This document shows, one piece after another, positions 8,457 through 15,917 of a stretch of DNA of 45,148 nucleotides. Source of the DNA: JBAZDC01 sp041654595 (GTDB taxonomy: Bacteria; Pseudomonadota; Gammaproteobacteria; Burkholderiales; Burkholderiaceae_B); the NCBI GenBank assembly GCA_964551305.1, contig CAZKBT010000024.1:1-45148 (forward strand), given 5' to 3'. The notes under the pieces are model-generated. The model was not told where the DNA came from, made no database searches, and worked only from the letters and a program-made list of their open reading frames with translations. Each line of letters begins with the position of its first letter. The first letter of the stretch is position 1. Position numbers and translations under genes: made by a program.

Positions 8457-8489
8457 AAAAAACCGCGATTTTATTGATCGCGGTTTTTT
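8457..8489. terminator. Bidirectional intrinsic terminator
   Basis: A 13-bp stem pairs AAAAAACCGCGAT (8457-8469) with ATCGCGGTTTTTT (8477-8489) around a 7-base loop. The A and T runs give U-tracts on both strands. It ends the msrB-yciB-bolA-parvulin operon and may back up the cytochrome operon. Confidence 0.92.
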
Positions 8490-8579
8490 CGCAAGAAAGC
8501 TTCTGTTTTTCAAAACGGAAAAGTAATTCGGCCCCTCAGATGTTCAGCGCAGCAAGGCCGGATGGACTTCGCGAACCCT

Positions 8580-9356
8580 TTACTTGACCGTGGCCGACTT
8601 GATCAACTGTTGTTGAAACTCGGCCAGTTGCTGCTGGCGCAGCATTTCTTCGATCTGCGGCTTGACGTCGGCCAGGGCGGGGAAGGTGACCGGACGGGAA
8701 TCCTCGACCTGGATGATGTGCCAGCCGAATTGGGTCTGGACGGGCTTGTCGGTCATCTGGCCTTTTTTCAGGGTCTGGACGGCCTGGGCGAATTCGGGAA
8801 CAAAGTTGCCGGCTTGCGCCCAGCCCAGATCGCCGCCGTTCTGGCCGCTGCCCGGATCGATGGAGTCTTTCTTGGCCGCCGCGTCGAACGTCACTTTCTT
8901 GGACTTGATGGAGGCCAGGATGTCCTGGGCGGTTTTTTCATCCTTGACCAGGATGTGGCGCAATTTGTATTCCTGCTTGCCGGCCTGCTCTTTCTTGATC
9001 TCGTCGTATTCGGCTTGGATCTTGGCATCGGTGACCGGGTTCTTTTTCAGGTGATCGTTCATCAGCGCGCGAACGAGTATGCCTTGGCGGGACAGCTCGA
9101 TTTCCTGCTTGACGTCGTTTTGCTTGTCCAGCCCGGCTTTTTCAGCCGCTTGCACGGCGACCATGCGGTTGACCATTTCCTGCTTGACTTGGCTGCGCAG
9201 CTCGGGCGTATCCTGTGCGCCCTGGCTGACCAGCAGAGTCACGAACTGGTCCAATTGAGCCTGGGAAATGGTTTTGCCGTTGACCGTGGCCACGGTCTGG
9301 GCATGGGCGGTGGCGGCGATTGTGCAAGCGGCGGCGAATACAGCGAGACGTTTCAT
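8580..9356 (-). CDS. Periplasmic parvulin-type peptidyl-prolyl isomerase (SurA/PrsA-like)
   Basis: A 258-residue precursor with an export signal cut near AHA-QT (about 19-20). An N-terminal SurA_N-like helical domain (about 20-125) precedes a single parvulin domain (about 129-219), recognisable from YKLRHILVKDEKTA, GGDLGWAQAGNFVPEFA and TQFGWHIIQVED. A Gln-rich tail follows. It should catalyse Xaa-Pro isomerisation and assist folding of exported proteins in the periplasm. With one parvulin domain and no membrane segment or lipobox, it is closer to the PpiC/PrsA-like single-domain enzymes than to SurA, which has two. It is the last gene of the msrB-yciB-bolA run, nine bases after bolA, and ends at a strong terminator. 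Confidence 0.93.
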   Translation of the reverse strand: MKRLAVFAAACTIAATAHAQTVATVNGKTISQAQLDQFVTLLVSQGAQDTPELRSQVKQEMVNRMVAVQAAEKAGLDKQNDVKQEIELSRQGILVRALMNDHLKKNPVTDAKIQAEYDEIKKEQAGKQEYKLRHILVKDEKTAQDILASIKSKKVTFDAAAKKDSIDPGSGQNGGDLGWAQAGNFVPEFAQAVQTLKKGQMTDKPVQTQFGWHIIQVEDSRPVTFPALADVKPQIEEMLRQQQLAEFQQQLIKSATVK

Positions 9357-9365
9357 GAATTACCT

Positions 9366-9629
9366 TTATTGTTGAGCCTTGGCAACGATCGCCAAGGCAT
9401 GGATCGGATATGGAATTAAATCCTGGACGTGATCATAAACCAGCCGATGGCGCGCCACCGGAGAAAGGCCGGCGAACCGTTCGCTGGCGATGACGACGCG
9501 AAAGTGGCTGGCGCCGTCCCGGCTGCCCGCGTGCCCCGCGTGCAGGTGAGACTCGTCGATGATCTCCAGATGCGTGGGCGTCAGGGCGGCCAGGCGTTCC
9601 TTCAGCATATCCATGCGTTCTATAGACAT
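9366..9629 (-). CDS. BolA-family protein
   Basis: An 87-residue protein from the ATG at 9629, chosen because AGGAG lies eight bases upstream and the family begins here. The longer open frame upstream is in a different frame from yciB and is not real. The BolA core shows as SHFRVVIASERFAGLSPVAR, the RHRLVYDHVQDLI helix and the terminal IHALAIVAKA. BolA proteins bind [2Fe-2S] clusters with monothiol glutaredoxins and act in iron-sulfur handling or stress-linked morphology control. The yciB stop and the bolA start share one base (TGATG), so translation is coupled. The placement next to a septation protein gene fits the family's link to cell shape. Confidence 0.93.
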   Translation of the reverse strand: MSIERMDMLKERLAALTPTHLEIIDESHLHAGHAGSRDGASHFRVVIASERFAGLSPVARHRLVYDHVQDLIPYPIHALAIVAKAQQ

Positions 9630-10219
9630 CAGGAGTGCTCCTTTTGTTCCCCGGACGCGGATAAATGATCGGCGGCGGGGGAGGTTTCCTGGATATGGCG
9701 TCCGAGCCAGATGGACTGCGCGATGACGAACAGCAGCAGCAAGGCCATCAAACCGAAAACTTTGAAGTTTACCCATTGGGTTTCGGTAAAGTGCCCAGAA
9801 AACGCGACATATAGGTTCAGTATTCCGGAGATAATGAAAAATAGCGACCAGGCGTAGTTGAGCTTGTCCCAGACGGGCAAGGGCAGGGACACTTGGCCGC
9901 CCATCAGCTTTTGCATGACGTTCTTCTGGAAAATCAGCCGGCCGCCCAGCAGGGCGCAGGCGAACAGCCAATACAGGACCGTCGGTTTCCACTTGATGAA
10001 GGCGTCGTTGTGAAAGAACAGTGTCGCGCCGCCGAACAGCACGATCACGGTCAGATTGACCCAGTGCGTGGTTTCGATTTTCCTGCGCATGGCCTTGAGC
10101 CAGACGAACTGCGCGATGCTGGCGGCGATCGCGACGGCGGTCGCCGTATAGATGTCGGCAAGCCGAAACGCGATGAAAAAGAGAACGAGGGGGAAGAGAT
10201 CGAAAAGAAACTTTTTCAT
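9629..10219 (-). CDS. yciB: Inner-membrane septation protein YciB/IspA-type
   Basis: A 196-residue integral membrane protein beginning MKKFLFDLFPLVLFFIAFRLADIYTA, the characteristic YciB N terminus. About five transmembrane segments are visible, with conserved blocks near THWVNLTVIVLFGG, FIKWKPTVLYWLFA and NFKVFGLMALLLLFVIAQ. A short hydrophilic Glu/Ser-rich tail ends the chain. YciB is a small inner-membrane protein linked to envelope integrity and septation (IspA in Shigella). Its start overlaps the msrB stop by four bases (ATGA), and its stop overlaps the bolA start by one, so the three are translationally coupled. The ATG at 10219 is clear. The longer frame upstream is a shadow of msrB. 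Confidence 0.95.
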   Translation of the reverse strand: MKKFLFDLFPLVLFFIAFRLADIYTATAVAIAASIAQFVWLKAMRRKIETTHWVNLTVIVLFGGATLFFHNDAFIKWKPTVLYWLFACALLGGRLIFQKNVMQKLMGGQVSLPLPVWDKLNYAWSLFFIISGILNLYVAFSGHFTETQWVNFKVFGLMALLLLFVIAQSIWLGRHIQETSPAADHLSASGEQKEHS

Positions 10220-10611
10220 GAAAGCGGTTCGAAAGTGAGGGATACGGAATTGATGCAATAACGCAGCCCCGTGGGCGGCGGTCCGTCGTTGAAGACGTGA
10301 CCCAGGTGCGAATCGCAGATGTTGCATAGGACTTCGGTGCGCATCATGCCATGGCTGGTGTCCGTTTCCTCGCGCACGCGCTCGGCTTCGATCGGCTCGA
10401 AATAGCTGGGCCATCCGCAACCGGCGTCGAATTTGGTGTCGGAGGCGAACAGCGCCGTGCCGCAGCCCACGCAGCGGTAGATGCCGGGTTCCCACGTGTT
10501 CCAGTAGCGGCCCGTAAAAGCGCGTTCAGTGCCTTTCAGGCGAGCTACCGCGTACTCTTCCGGGCCGAGCTGGTCCCGCCATTGCTGGTCGGTCTTGCTG
10601 ATCTTCTTCAT
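10216..10611 (-). CDS. msrB: Peptide-methionine (R)-S-oxide reductase MsrB
   Basis: A 131-residue cytosolic enzyme that reduces the R epimer of methionine sulfoxide in proteins using thioredoxin. Zinc ligands are two CxxC pairs, Cys47/Cys50 (YRCVGCG) and Cys96/Cys99 (LCNIC). The catalytic Cys119 lies in RYCINSVSL and a resolving-Cys candidate, Cys65, lies in DAGCGWPSY. Length and motif order match stand-alone MsrB. It is first in the operon and overlaps yciB by four bases. Only a weak ribosome-binding site is seen before the ATG at 10611. It repairs oxidative damage and fits a stress-related operon. Confidence 0.97.
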   Translation of the reverse strand: MKKISKTDQQWRDQLGPEEYAVARLKGTERAFTGRYWNTWEPGIYRCVGCGTALFASDTKFDAGCGWPSYFEPIEAERVREETDTSHGMMRTEVLCNICDSHLGHVFNDGPPPTGLRYCINSVSLTFEPLS

Positions 10612-10953
10612 GGTTATGCCTATGTGCAGAAAAAACGCTGCGTCGCTGCATACATGTTAATCCACTTTGAGGCGGAAGGACTTCCATGGCCGCCATGGAT
10701 GCGATGACCGGCGGCGTGCGCGGCGCGGGCGTGATGCCGCCCCGACGGCCGCCCGGGTTAATACTGAATTGGATAGGCCTTGGGGATATGTAATAGTTGG
10801 TTGTCAATCGTTTTCACATTTGTAGCTAGGGTGTATACCTATGGAAAGCGATACTAAAAATCACCACACTGTAGCTTTTTTGTATACTTTCTCGGTCGTC
10901 GCGCAAAACGCGGCGACCATAACTACAGCTCAACCAAAGCCTGGAGACAAAAA
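10612..10953. promoter_or_regulatory. Divergent regulatory region, msrB operon and liv-type operon
   Basis: This 342-base gap lies between the divergent msrB and binding-protein genes. The half near the liv-type operon (10800-10900) is AT-rich against a GC-rich background and carries two copies of TGTAGCT-N4-TGTATAC (10821-10838 and 10870-10887). The second copy overlaps a -10-like TATACT (10883-10888), with no good -35 at normal spacing. GGAG at 10943-10946 is the ribosome-binding site of the binding-protein gene. I see no gene in it. Confidence 0.6.
10821..10887 (+). repeat. Paired direct repeat TGTAGCT-N4-TGTATAC upstream of the liv-type operon
   Basis: Two 18-base copies at 10821-10838 and 10870-10887 share both heptamers with identical 4-base spacing and differ only in the spacer (AGGG against TTTT). 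Their starts are 49 bases apart. The second sits over a TATACT -10-like box, 66 bases before the ATG. This suggests an activator or repressor bound at two sites. The cognate regulator is not identifiable here. Confidence 0.5.
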
Positions 10954-12123
10954 ATGAAGTCCAAGTCTACGCTTCGCATATCCCTGCTCGCCGGCGCCAT
11001 CGCCCTGGCCATGCCTTTCATGACGTCGGCGCAGATCAAGGTCGGCATCACGATCGCCAGTACCGGACCGGCGGCTTCGCTGGGTATCCCGGAACGCAAC
11101 ACTGTGCCGCTGATGCCCACGGAAGTCGCCGGACAGAAGATCGAATACATCGTTCTGGACGACGGCACCGACACCACGGCCGCCGTGCGCAACATGCGCA
11201 AGCTCGTCACCGACGACAAAGTCGACGTGGTGATAGGCACGTCGGTATCGCCCGGCTCGCTGGCGATGGTCGACGTGGCGGGTGAAACCAAGACGCCGAT
11301 GATCAGCGTCGCGGCCAACGCGCGTATCGTCGCTCCGGTCGAAGGTCCGCGCGTATGGGTGTTCAAGACGCCGCAGAACGATGAGCTGATGGCCGGCGCG
11401 CTGGCCGACGCCATGGCGAAGCAGAACGTCAAGACATTGGGCTTCATCGGCTATAACGATGCCTACGGCGAAGGCTGGCTGAGCGAAATGACCGCGGCAG
11501 CCAAGGCCAAGGGCATAGAAGTTGTCGCCGTCGAGCGCTATGCCCGCACCGACACCAGCGTCACCGGCCAGGTGATCAAGCTGACCGCAGCCAAGCCCGA
11601 CGCCGTCCTGATCGCCGGGTCGGGCACGCCCGTCGCCTTGCCGCAAAGCGAATTGAAATCGCGCGGCTACAAGGGCATCATTTACCAGACGCACGGCGCG
11701 GCCAATAACGATGTATTGCGTGTTTGCGGCAAGGATTGCGAAGGCATGCTCCTGCCCGCCGGGCCATTGCTGGTGGCTTCGCAGCTGCCCGACGACAATC
11801 CGGTGAAGAAGACCGCGCTGGAGTACAAGGAAAAATACGAAGCCAAATATGGCGAAGGCACCATCAATACGTTTGGCGGCCACATGTGGGATGCGGGCCT
11901 GCTGATCTCCGCCGCCATACCGGAAGCGCTCAAGACGGGCGCCAAGCCGGGGACGGCGGAATTCCGCCAGGCCTTGCGCGATGCATTGGAGCAGGTCAAG
12001 GAATTGCCCGTCTCGCAGGGTGTTTTCAACATGTCCGAGAAGGATCATGCCGGGTTTGACGAGCGCGCGCGCGTCATGGTCAAGGTCGTCGACGGCAAGT
12101 GGACGTACCAGCCGGATCTGTGA
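10954..12123 (+). CDS. Periplasmic binding protein of a branched-chain amino acid/amide-type ABC importer
   Basis: A 389-residue precursor with an export signal cut near TSA-QI (26-27) and a type I LivJ/LivK-like fold. Visible blocks are IKVGITIASTGPAASLGIP at the mature N terminus, VDVVIGTSVSPGSLAMVDVA, TPMISVAANARI and the hinge region TLGFIGYNDAYGEGW. Cys pairs in LRVCGKDCEG may form a disulfide. It captures the solute in the periplasm and delivers it to the LivH/LivM-type membrane part encoded downstream. The family takes leucine-type amino acids but also amides, urea or aromatic compounds, so the solute cannot be named. Start: ATG at 10954 with GGAG eight bases upstream. A stem-loop follows the gene, which commonly lets binding protein outnumber the permease. 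Confidence 0.93.
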   Translation: MKSKSTLRISLLAGAIALAMPFMTSAQIKVGITIASTGPAASLGIPERNTVPLMPTEVAGQKIEYIVLDDGTDTTAAVRNMRKLVTDDKVDVVIGTSVSPGSLAMVDVAGETKTPMISVAANARIVAPVEGPRVWVFKTPQNDELMAGALADAMAKQNVKTLGFIGYNDAYGEGWLSEMTAAAKAKGIEVVAVERYARTDTSVTGQVIKLTAAKPDAVLIAGSGTPVALPQSELKSRGYKGIIYQTHGAANNDVLRVCGKDCEGMLLPAGPLLVASQLPDDNPVKKTALEYKEKYEAKYGEGTINTFGGHMWDAGLLISAAIPEALKTGAKPGTAEFRQALRDALEQVKELPVSQGVFNMSEKDHAGFDERARVMVKVVDGKWTYQPDL

Positions 12124-12172
12124 TCACGGGCGGTTTCATCCCGAACGATCGCCAGTATTGAACGCAATACCT

Positions 12173-12204
12173 GGAATGCCGGCCTTTGCCAGGTCCGGCA
12201 TTCC
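12173..12204 (+). terminator. Stem-loop between binding-protein and livH-type genes
   Basis: A perfect 10-bp stem pairs GGAATGCCGG (12173-12182) with CCGGCATTCC (12195-12204) around a 12-base loop. It is in the 141-base gap after the binding-protein gene and lacks a T-tract. It is more likely an mRNA 3'-end stabiliser or partial attenuator than a full terminator. Confidence 0.55.
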
Positions 12205-12264
12205 GGCTGATGCGCAGGTCTCGCGCGACTCCGCTCTCTCATCGGTTGCTATGGTATATCTGAC

Positions 12265-13302
12265 ATGGATTCAACAATCATCCTGATCCTGCTTCAGGAC
12301 GGTATCCTGAACGGCGCGATCTACGCTCTGCTGGGGCTGGCGCTCGTACTGGTGTTCGTCGTTACGCGCGTCATCTTCATCCCCCAGGGCGAATTCGTGG
12401 CCTTCGGCGCGCTGACGCTGGCTTTCCTTGTCAACGGCCGGATACCGGGCACGGTGAACCTGCTGCTCATTATCGGGGCGCTGGTGTTTGCCGTGGAGCT
12501 GATCGCCGCCGTTCGCAATCGAAATTCTTCCGGTCTGGCGAAGAAATTTTCCTGGACTATCCTGCTGCCCGTCGTGCTGTACCTGCTGACCCCTTACGTG
12601 GCGGGCAACGATACGCCGATCTGGGTCGCCGTGATTTTTTCCCTGCTGCTTGTCATCCCGCTCGGGCCGATGTTGTACCGCCTGGTCTATCAGCCGATTG
12701 CGGAGGCCAGCGTGCTGGTGCTGCTTATCGTATCGGTCGCCGTGCACTTCGCGCTGACGGGGCTGGCCCTGGTGTTCTTCGGCGCCGAAGGCTGGCGCAC
12801 GCCGCCGTTTCTGGAGGGGCAGGTGGATATGGGCGCGGTCAGCTGGTCGGCGCAGACTTTCTTCGTGATGGGCACCTGCCTGGCTTTGATCCTGGCGTTG
12901 TGGGTGTTCTTTGGCAAAACCTTGTATGGCCGCGCTCTGCGCGCCACCGCGGTGAACCGGCGCGGCGCGCGCCTGGTGGGCATCAGCACCAATTTGTCGG
13001 GCAGCCTGACGTTTACGCTGGCGGCGGCGATAGGCGCGTTGTCGGGCATGCTGATTGCGCCCGTGACCACGATTTATTACGACACCGGCTTTTTGATCGG
13101 CCTGAAAGGTTTCGTCGCGGCGATCTTCGGCGGCCTGGTCAGCTATCCCATCGCGGCGGGCGGCGCCATATTCGTCGGTATTCTGGAGGCGTTCTCGTCG
13201 TTTTGGGCAAGCGCCTACAAAGAGGTCATCGTGTTTACCTTGATAATACCCGTGCTGTTGTGGCGGTCCTTCGGCTCGCATCATGTCGACGACGAGGAGT
13301 AA
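12265..13302 (+). CDS. LivH-type ABC permease
   Basis: A 345-residue polytopic inner-membrane protein of the branched-chain amino acid permease family. It starts MDSTIILILLQDGILNGAIYALLGLALVLV, the standard LivH opening, and shows about eight to nine hydrophobic segments. Family blocks are FIPQGEFVAFGALTL near the N terminus and the cytoplasmic coupling segment YGRALRATAVNRRGARLVGIS near 220-240. It is some 40 residues longer than many LivH proteins, because of an extra hydrophobic loop region at about 85-125. It forms the channel with the LivM half of the next gene, which starts three bases after its stop. Family assignment is secure, the solute is not known. Confidence 0.93.
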   Translation: MDSTIILILLQDGILNGAIYALLGLALVLVFVVTRVIFIPQGEFVAFGALTLAFLVNGRIPGTVNLLLIIGALVFAVELIAAVRNRNSSGLAKKFSWTILLPVVLYLLTPYVAGNDTPIWVAVIFSLLLVIPLGPMLYRLVYQPIAEASVLVLLIVSVAVHFALTGLALVFFGAEGWRTPPFLEGQVDMGAVSWSAQTFFVMGTCLALILALWVFFGKTLYGRALRATAVNRRGARLVGISTNLSGSLTFTLAAAIGALSGMLIAPVTTIYYDTGFLIGLKGFVAAIFGGLVSYPIAAGGAIFVGILEAFSSFWASAYKEVIVFTLIIPVLLWRSFGSHHVDDEE

Positions 13303-13305
13303 GCC

Positions 13306-15150
13306 ATGAATCGCTTGTTGCTGATCGCCGTGATCGTCGCGCTCGCCGCATTGCCCCTGTTCGCGAGCACGCCCGAGTTCTGGATTACGCAGCTCAATTA
13401 CATCGGCCTGGCCAGCCTGGTCGTCCTGGGCCTGGTGCTGCTGACGGGAATAGGGGGCCTGACCTCTTTTGGACAGGCGGCATTCGTCGGCATAGGCGCG
13501 TATTCGACGGCCTATCTGTCGACGGCGCTGGGCATTTCTCCGTGGATAGGCTTGTTCGCCGGATTGGCGCTGACAGTGCTGATCGCCTACATCATCGGCA
13601 TGATCACCTTGCGCCTTTCGGGGCATTATCTGCCGCTGGGAACGATAGCGTGGAGCTTGTCGCTCTATTATCTGTTCGGCAATCTGGCCTTCCTGGGACA
13701 GTACGACGGCATCGCCGGCATCACGCCCTTGCACGTGTTCGGCGTGTCCCTGGGCAGCGGCCGCAATATCTATTATCTGATCTGGCTGATCGTTCTGCTG
13801 TCCTTGCTGGCCACTCGCAATCTGCTGGATTCGCGGCCGGGCAGGGCGATACGCGCCTTGAAAAACGGGGGCGGAATGGCCGAGTCCTTCGGCATCAATA
13901 TGGCCGCCTACAAGGTCATCATCTTCATCTACGCGGCGATGCTGGCCAGCGTGTCGGGCTGGCTCTATGCGCACATGCAGCGCGCGGTCAGCCCCAGTCC
14001 GTTCGGCCTGAATTACGGCATCGAGTACCTGTTCATGGCGGTCGTGGGCGGCGCCGGCAGCGTGTGGGGCGCGGTCGTGGGCTCCGCGTTGATCCTGACC
14101 CTCAAGGATCAATTGCAGAATGTCTTGCCCAAGATCCTGGACACCAGCGCCAACTTCGAGCTCATCGTATTCGGCATCTTGATGATTTTGGTGCTGCAGT
14201 ACGCGCGCGACGGCGTCTGGCCCTTGCTGTCGTCGTTCTGGTCTTCGCTGACCGGAGGCGCATCGCGACGGCGCCGCGCCGCGCCCGAGCAAGCCGAGCC
14301 GCTGGCCCAGCGGACCAAGCCCGAAGCGGGGTCGATGGTGCTCGAGGTCGACAACATCCGCAAAGAGTTCGGCGGCCTGGTGGCGGTGAACGACATCAGT
14401 TTTTTCTTGAAGGCGGGAACGATCATGGGCCTAATCGGCCCGAACGGCGCGGGCAAGAGCACCACCTTCAATTTGATCACGGGCGTCTTGCCGGCCACCA
14501 GCGGCAGCGTGCGCTTCATGGGCGAGCGCATCGACAAGCTGCCGTCCCGGGAGATCGCCAAGCTCGGGGTGGGACGTACCTTCCAGCACGTTCAACTGCT
14601 GCCGACGATGACGGTGCTGGAGAATGCCGCGCTGGGCGCGCATTTGCGCAGTCATACGGGCGTCGTATCGGCCGCCTTGCGCACGGATCGCCGCAGCGAG
14701 GCTCAGCTGCTGCACGAAGCCGCCAAGCAGTTGGAGCGTGTCGGCCTGGGCGATTATCTATACGAGCAGGCCGGCAATCTGGCGCTGGGCCAGCAGCGGA
14801 TACTCGAGATCGCGCGCGCGCTGGCGGCGGACCCCGTCCTGCTGTTGCTCGACGAGCCGGCGGCAGGCTTGCGCTACAAGGAAAAACAAGAGCTGGCCAA
14901 GGTCCTGGAGCAATTGCGCGCCGAGGGCATGAGCATACTGCTGGTCGAGCACGATATGGATTTCGTGATGAATCTGACCGATCATCTGGTGGTCATGGAC
15001 TTTGGCACCAAGCTGGCGGAAGGCTTGCCCGTGGACGTCCAGCGGAACCCCAAGGTGCTGGAAGCGTATCTGGGCGGCATCGACGACGATCTCGACGTGG
15101 AACCCGCCGTGGCGGCCCCGTCCGAGGCACAAGCGGAGGGCAGGGCATGA
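13306..15150 (+). CDS. Fused LivM-type permease and LivG-type ABC ATPase
   Basis: One 614-residue chain. Residues 1 to about 320 are a LivM-type permease (GIGGLTSFGQAAFVGIGAYS, then GRAIRALKNGGGMAESFGIN as coupling segment). A charged linker (about 320-343, rich in Arg, Pro and Glu) leads into a complete nucleotide-binding domain from Met344. Walker A is GPNGAGKS (378-385), the Q-loop region is GVGRTFQHVQLL, the signature is the variant NLALGQQRILEIARAL, Walker B is VLLLLDEPAAGL and the H-loop is LLVEHDMDF. It therefore supplies both a membrane half and an ATPase half of the importer. Such LivMG fusions are known in Burkholderiales and are not a frameshift artefact, since the frame is continuous. 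Its stop overlaps the next start (ATGA). Confidence 0.95.
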   Translation: MNRLLLIAVIVALAALPLFASTPEFWITQLNYIGLASLVVLGLVLLTGIGGLTSFGQAAFVGIGAYSTAYLSTALGISPWIGLFAGLALTVLIAYIIGMITLRLSGHYLPLGTIAWSLSLYYLFGNLAFLGQYDGIAGITPLHVFGVSLGSGRNIYYLIWLIVLLSLLATRNLLDSRPGRAIRALKNGGGMAESFGINMAAYKVIIFIYAAMLASVSGWLYAHMQRAVSPSPFGLNYGIEYLFMAVVGGAGSVWGAVVGSALILTLKDQLQNVLPKILDTSANFELIVFGILMILVLQYARDGVWPLLSSFWSSLTGGASRRRRAAPEQAEPLAQRTKPEAGSMVLEVDNIRKEFGGLVAVNDISFFLKAGTIMGLIGPNGAGKSTTFNLITGVLPATSGSVRFMGERIDKLPSREIAKLGVGRTFQHVQLLPTMTVLENAALGAHLRSHTGVVSAALRTDRRSEAQLLHEAAKQLERVGLGDYLYEQAGNLALGQQRILEIARALAADPVLLLLDEPAAGLRYKEKQELAKVLEQLRAEGMSILLVEHDMDFVMNLTDHLVVMDFGTKLAEGLPVDVQRNPKVLEAYLGGIDDDLDVEPAVAAPSEAQAEGRA

Positions 15151-15917
15151 CCATGAATGACGCCACTTCATCCATTCTGCAGGTGACGGATCTGTCCTCG
15201 CGCTACGGCAAGGTCCATGCCGTGATGGACGCCAATATACAGGTGCCGCGCGCAAGCATCGTGACCGTCATCGGCGGCAACGGCGCGGGCAAGTCCACCT
15301 TACTCAACTCCATCATGGGCGCCTTGCCGCTTACTGGCAGCTGCTCGGGCTCCATCCGGTACTTGGGCGACGACGTCGGAAAGTGGCAGGTGGAACGTCG
15401 TGTCGCCGGCGGCATGTCGCTGGTGCCCGAGCGCCGCGAGCTGTTCGGCAGCATGTCGGTCGAAGACAATTTGCTGCTCGGCGGCTTCCGCTTGTATCAG
15501 GCGCGCCAATCTGGCTGGCGCGAGAAAATCGACGAGGTCTATGAGCTGTTTCCCCGGCTCAAGGAGCGCCGCCAGCAACTGGCGGGAACCTTGTCCGGAG
15601 GCGAGCGGCAGATGCTGGCGGTGGGCAGGGCGTTGATGGCCCAGCCCAAGCTGCTGATGCTCGACGAGCCCAGCCTGGGCCTGGCGCCCAGGATAGTGCG
15701 TGAGATTTTCCAGATCATCGCGCGTCTGCGCAGCACGGGCGTCGCCATTTTGCTGGTGGAACAGAATGCGCGGGCGGCGTTGCAGGTGGCCGATTATGGC
15801 TACGTGCTGGAAACGGGCGAGGTCGTGCTCGAGGGGCCCGCGGCCGAATTGAGCGACAACCCTCGGGTCATCGAGAGCTACCTGGGATTGGGCACGACAA
15901 GGAAAGAGCCGGCTTGA
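15147..15917 (+). CDS. LivF-type ABC ATPase
   Basis: A 256-residue cytosolic nucleotide-binding subunit. Walker A is GGNGAGKS (43-50), the signature is LSGGERQMLAVGRAL, Walker B is LLMLDEPSLGLAP and the switch region is LLVEQNARAAL, all intact and typical of LivF. The ATG at 15147 overlaps the TGA of the fusion gene by four bases. A second ATG at 15153 would shorten it by two residues. It would pair with the LivG half of the fused protein to drive uptake. Its last 40 bases overlap, tail to tail, the 3' end of the degenerate ABC gene on the other strand, and there is no terminator between them. Confidence 0.95.
   Translation: MTMNDATSSILQVTDLSSRYGKVHAVMDANIQVPRASIVTVIGGNGAGKSTLLNSIMGALPLTGSCSGSIRYLGDDVGKWQVERRVAGGMSLVPERRELFGSMSVEDNLLLGGFRLYQARQSGWREKIDEVYELFPRLKERRQQLAGTLSGGERQMLAVGRALMAQPKLLMLDEPSLGLAPRIVREIFQIIARLRSTGVAILLVEQNARAALQVADYGYVLETGEVVLEGPAAELSDNPRVIESYLGLGTTRKEPA

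Larger units (their letters stand above)
8237..8579. other. Intergenic region between the cytochrome pair and the parvulin gene
   Basis: This 343-base gap between convergent genes holds two hairpins. One is an interrupted stem-loop at 8266-8294 after the cytochromes. The other is a strong bidirectional terminator at 8457-8489. Between them a 57-codon open frame on the minus strand (8282-8455) begins just past the terminator. I see no convincing annotated-type gene and no RNA gene of known class. Confidence 0.6.

Noticed and set aside
8275..8457. 60-residue open frame on the plus strand after the cytochromes
   Set aside because: Starts inside the hairpin loop region, has no ribosome-binding site and a composition typical of random GC-rich frames.
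12271..14292. 673-residue open frame on the minus strand opposite livH and livM
   Set aside because: It is a shadow of real coding DNA in GC-rich sequence. The product is Gln/Arg/His-rich without domain features, and the plus-strand genes have clear family motifs.
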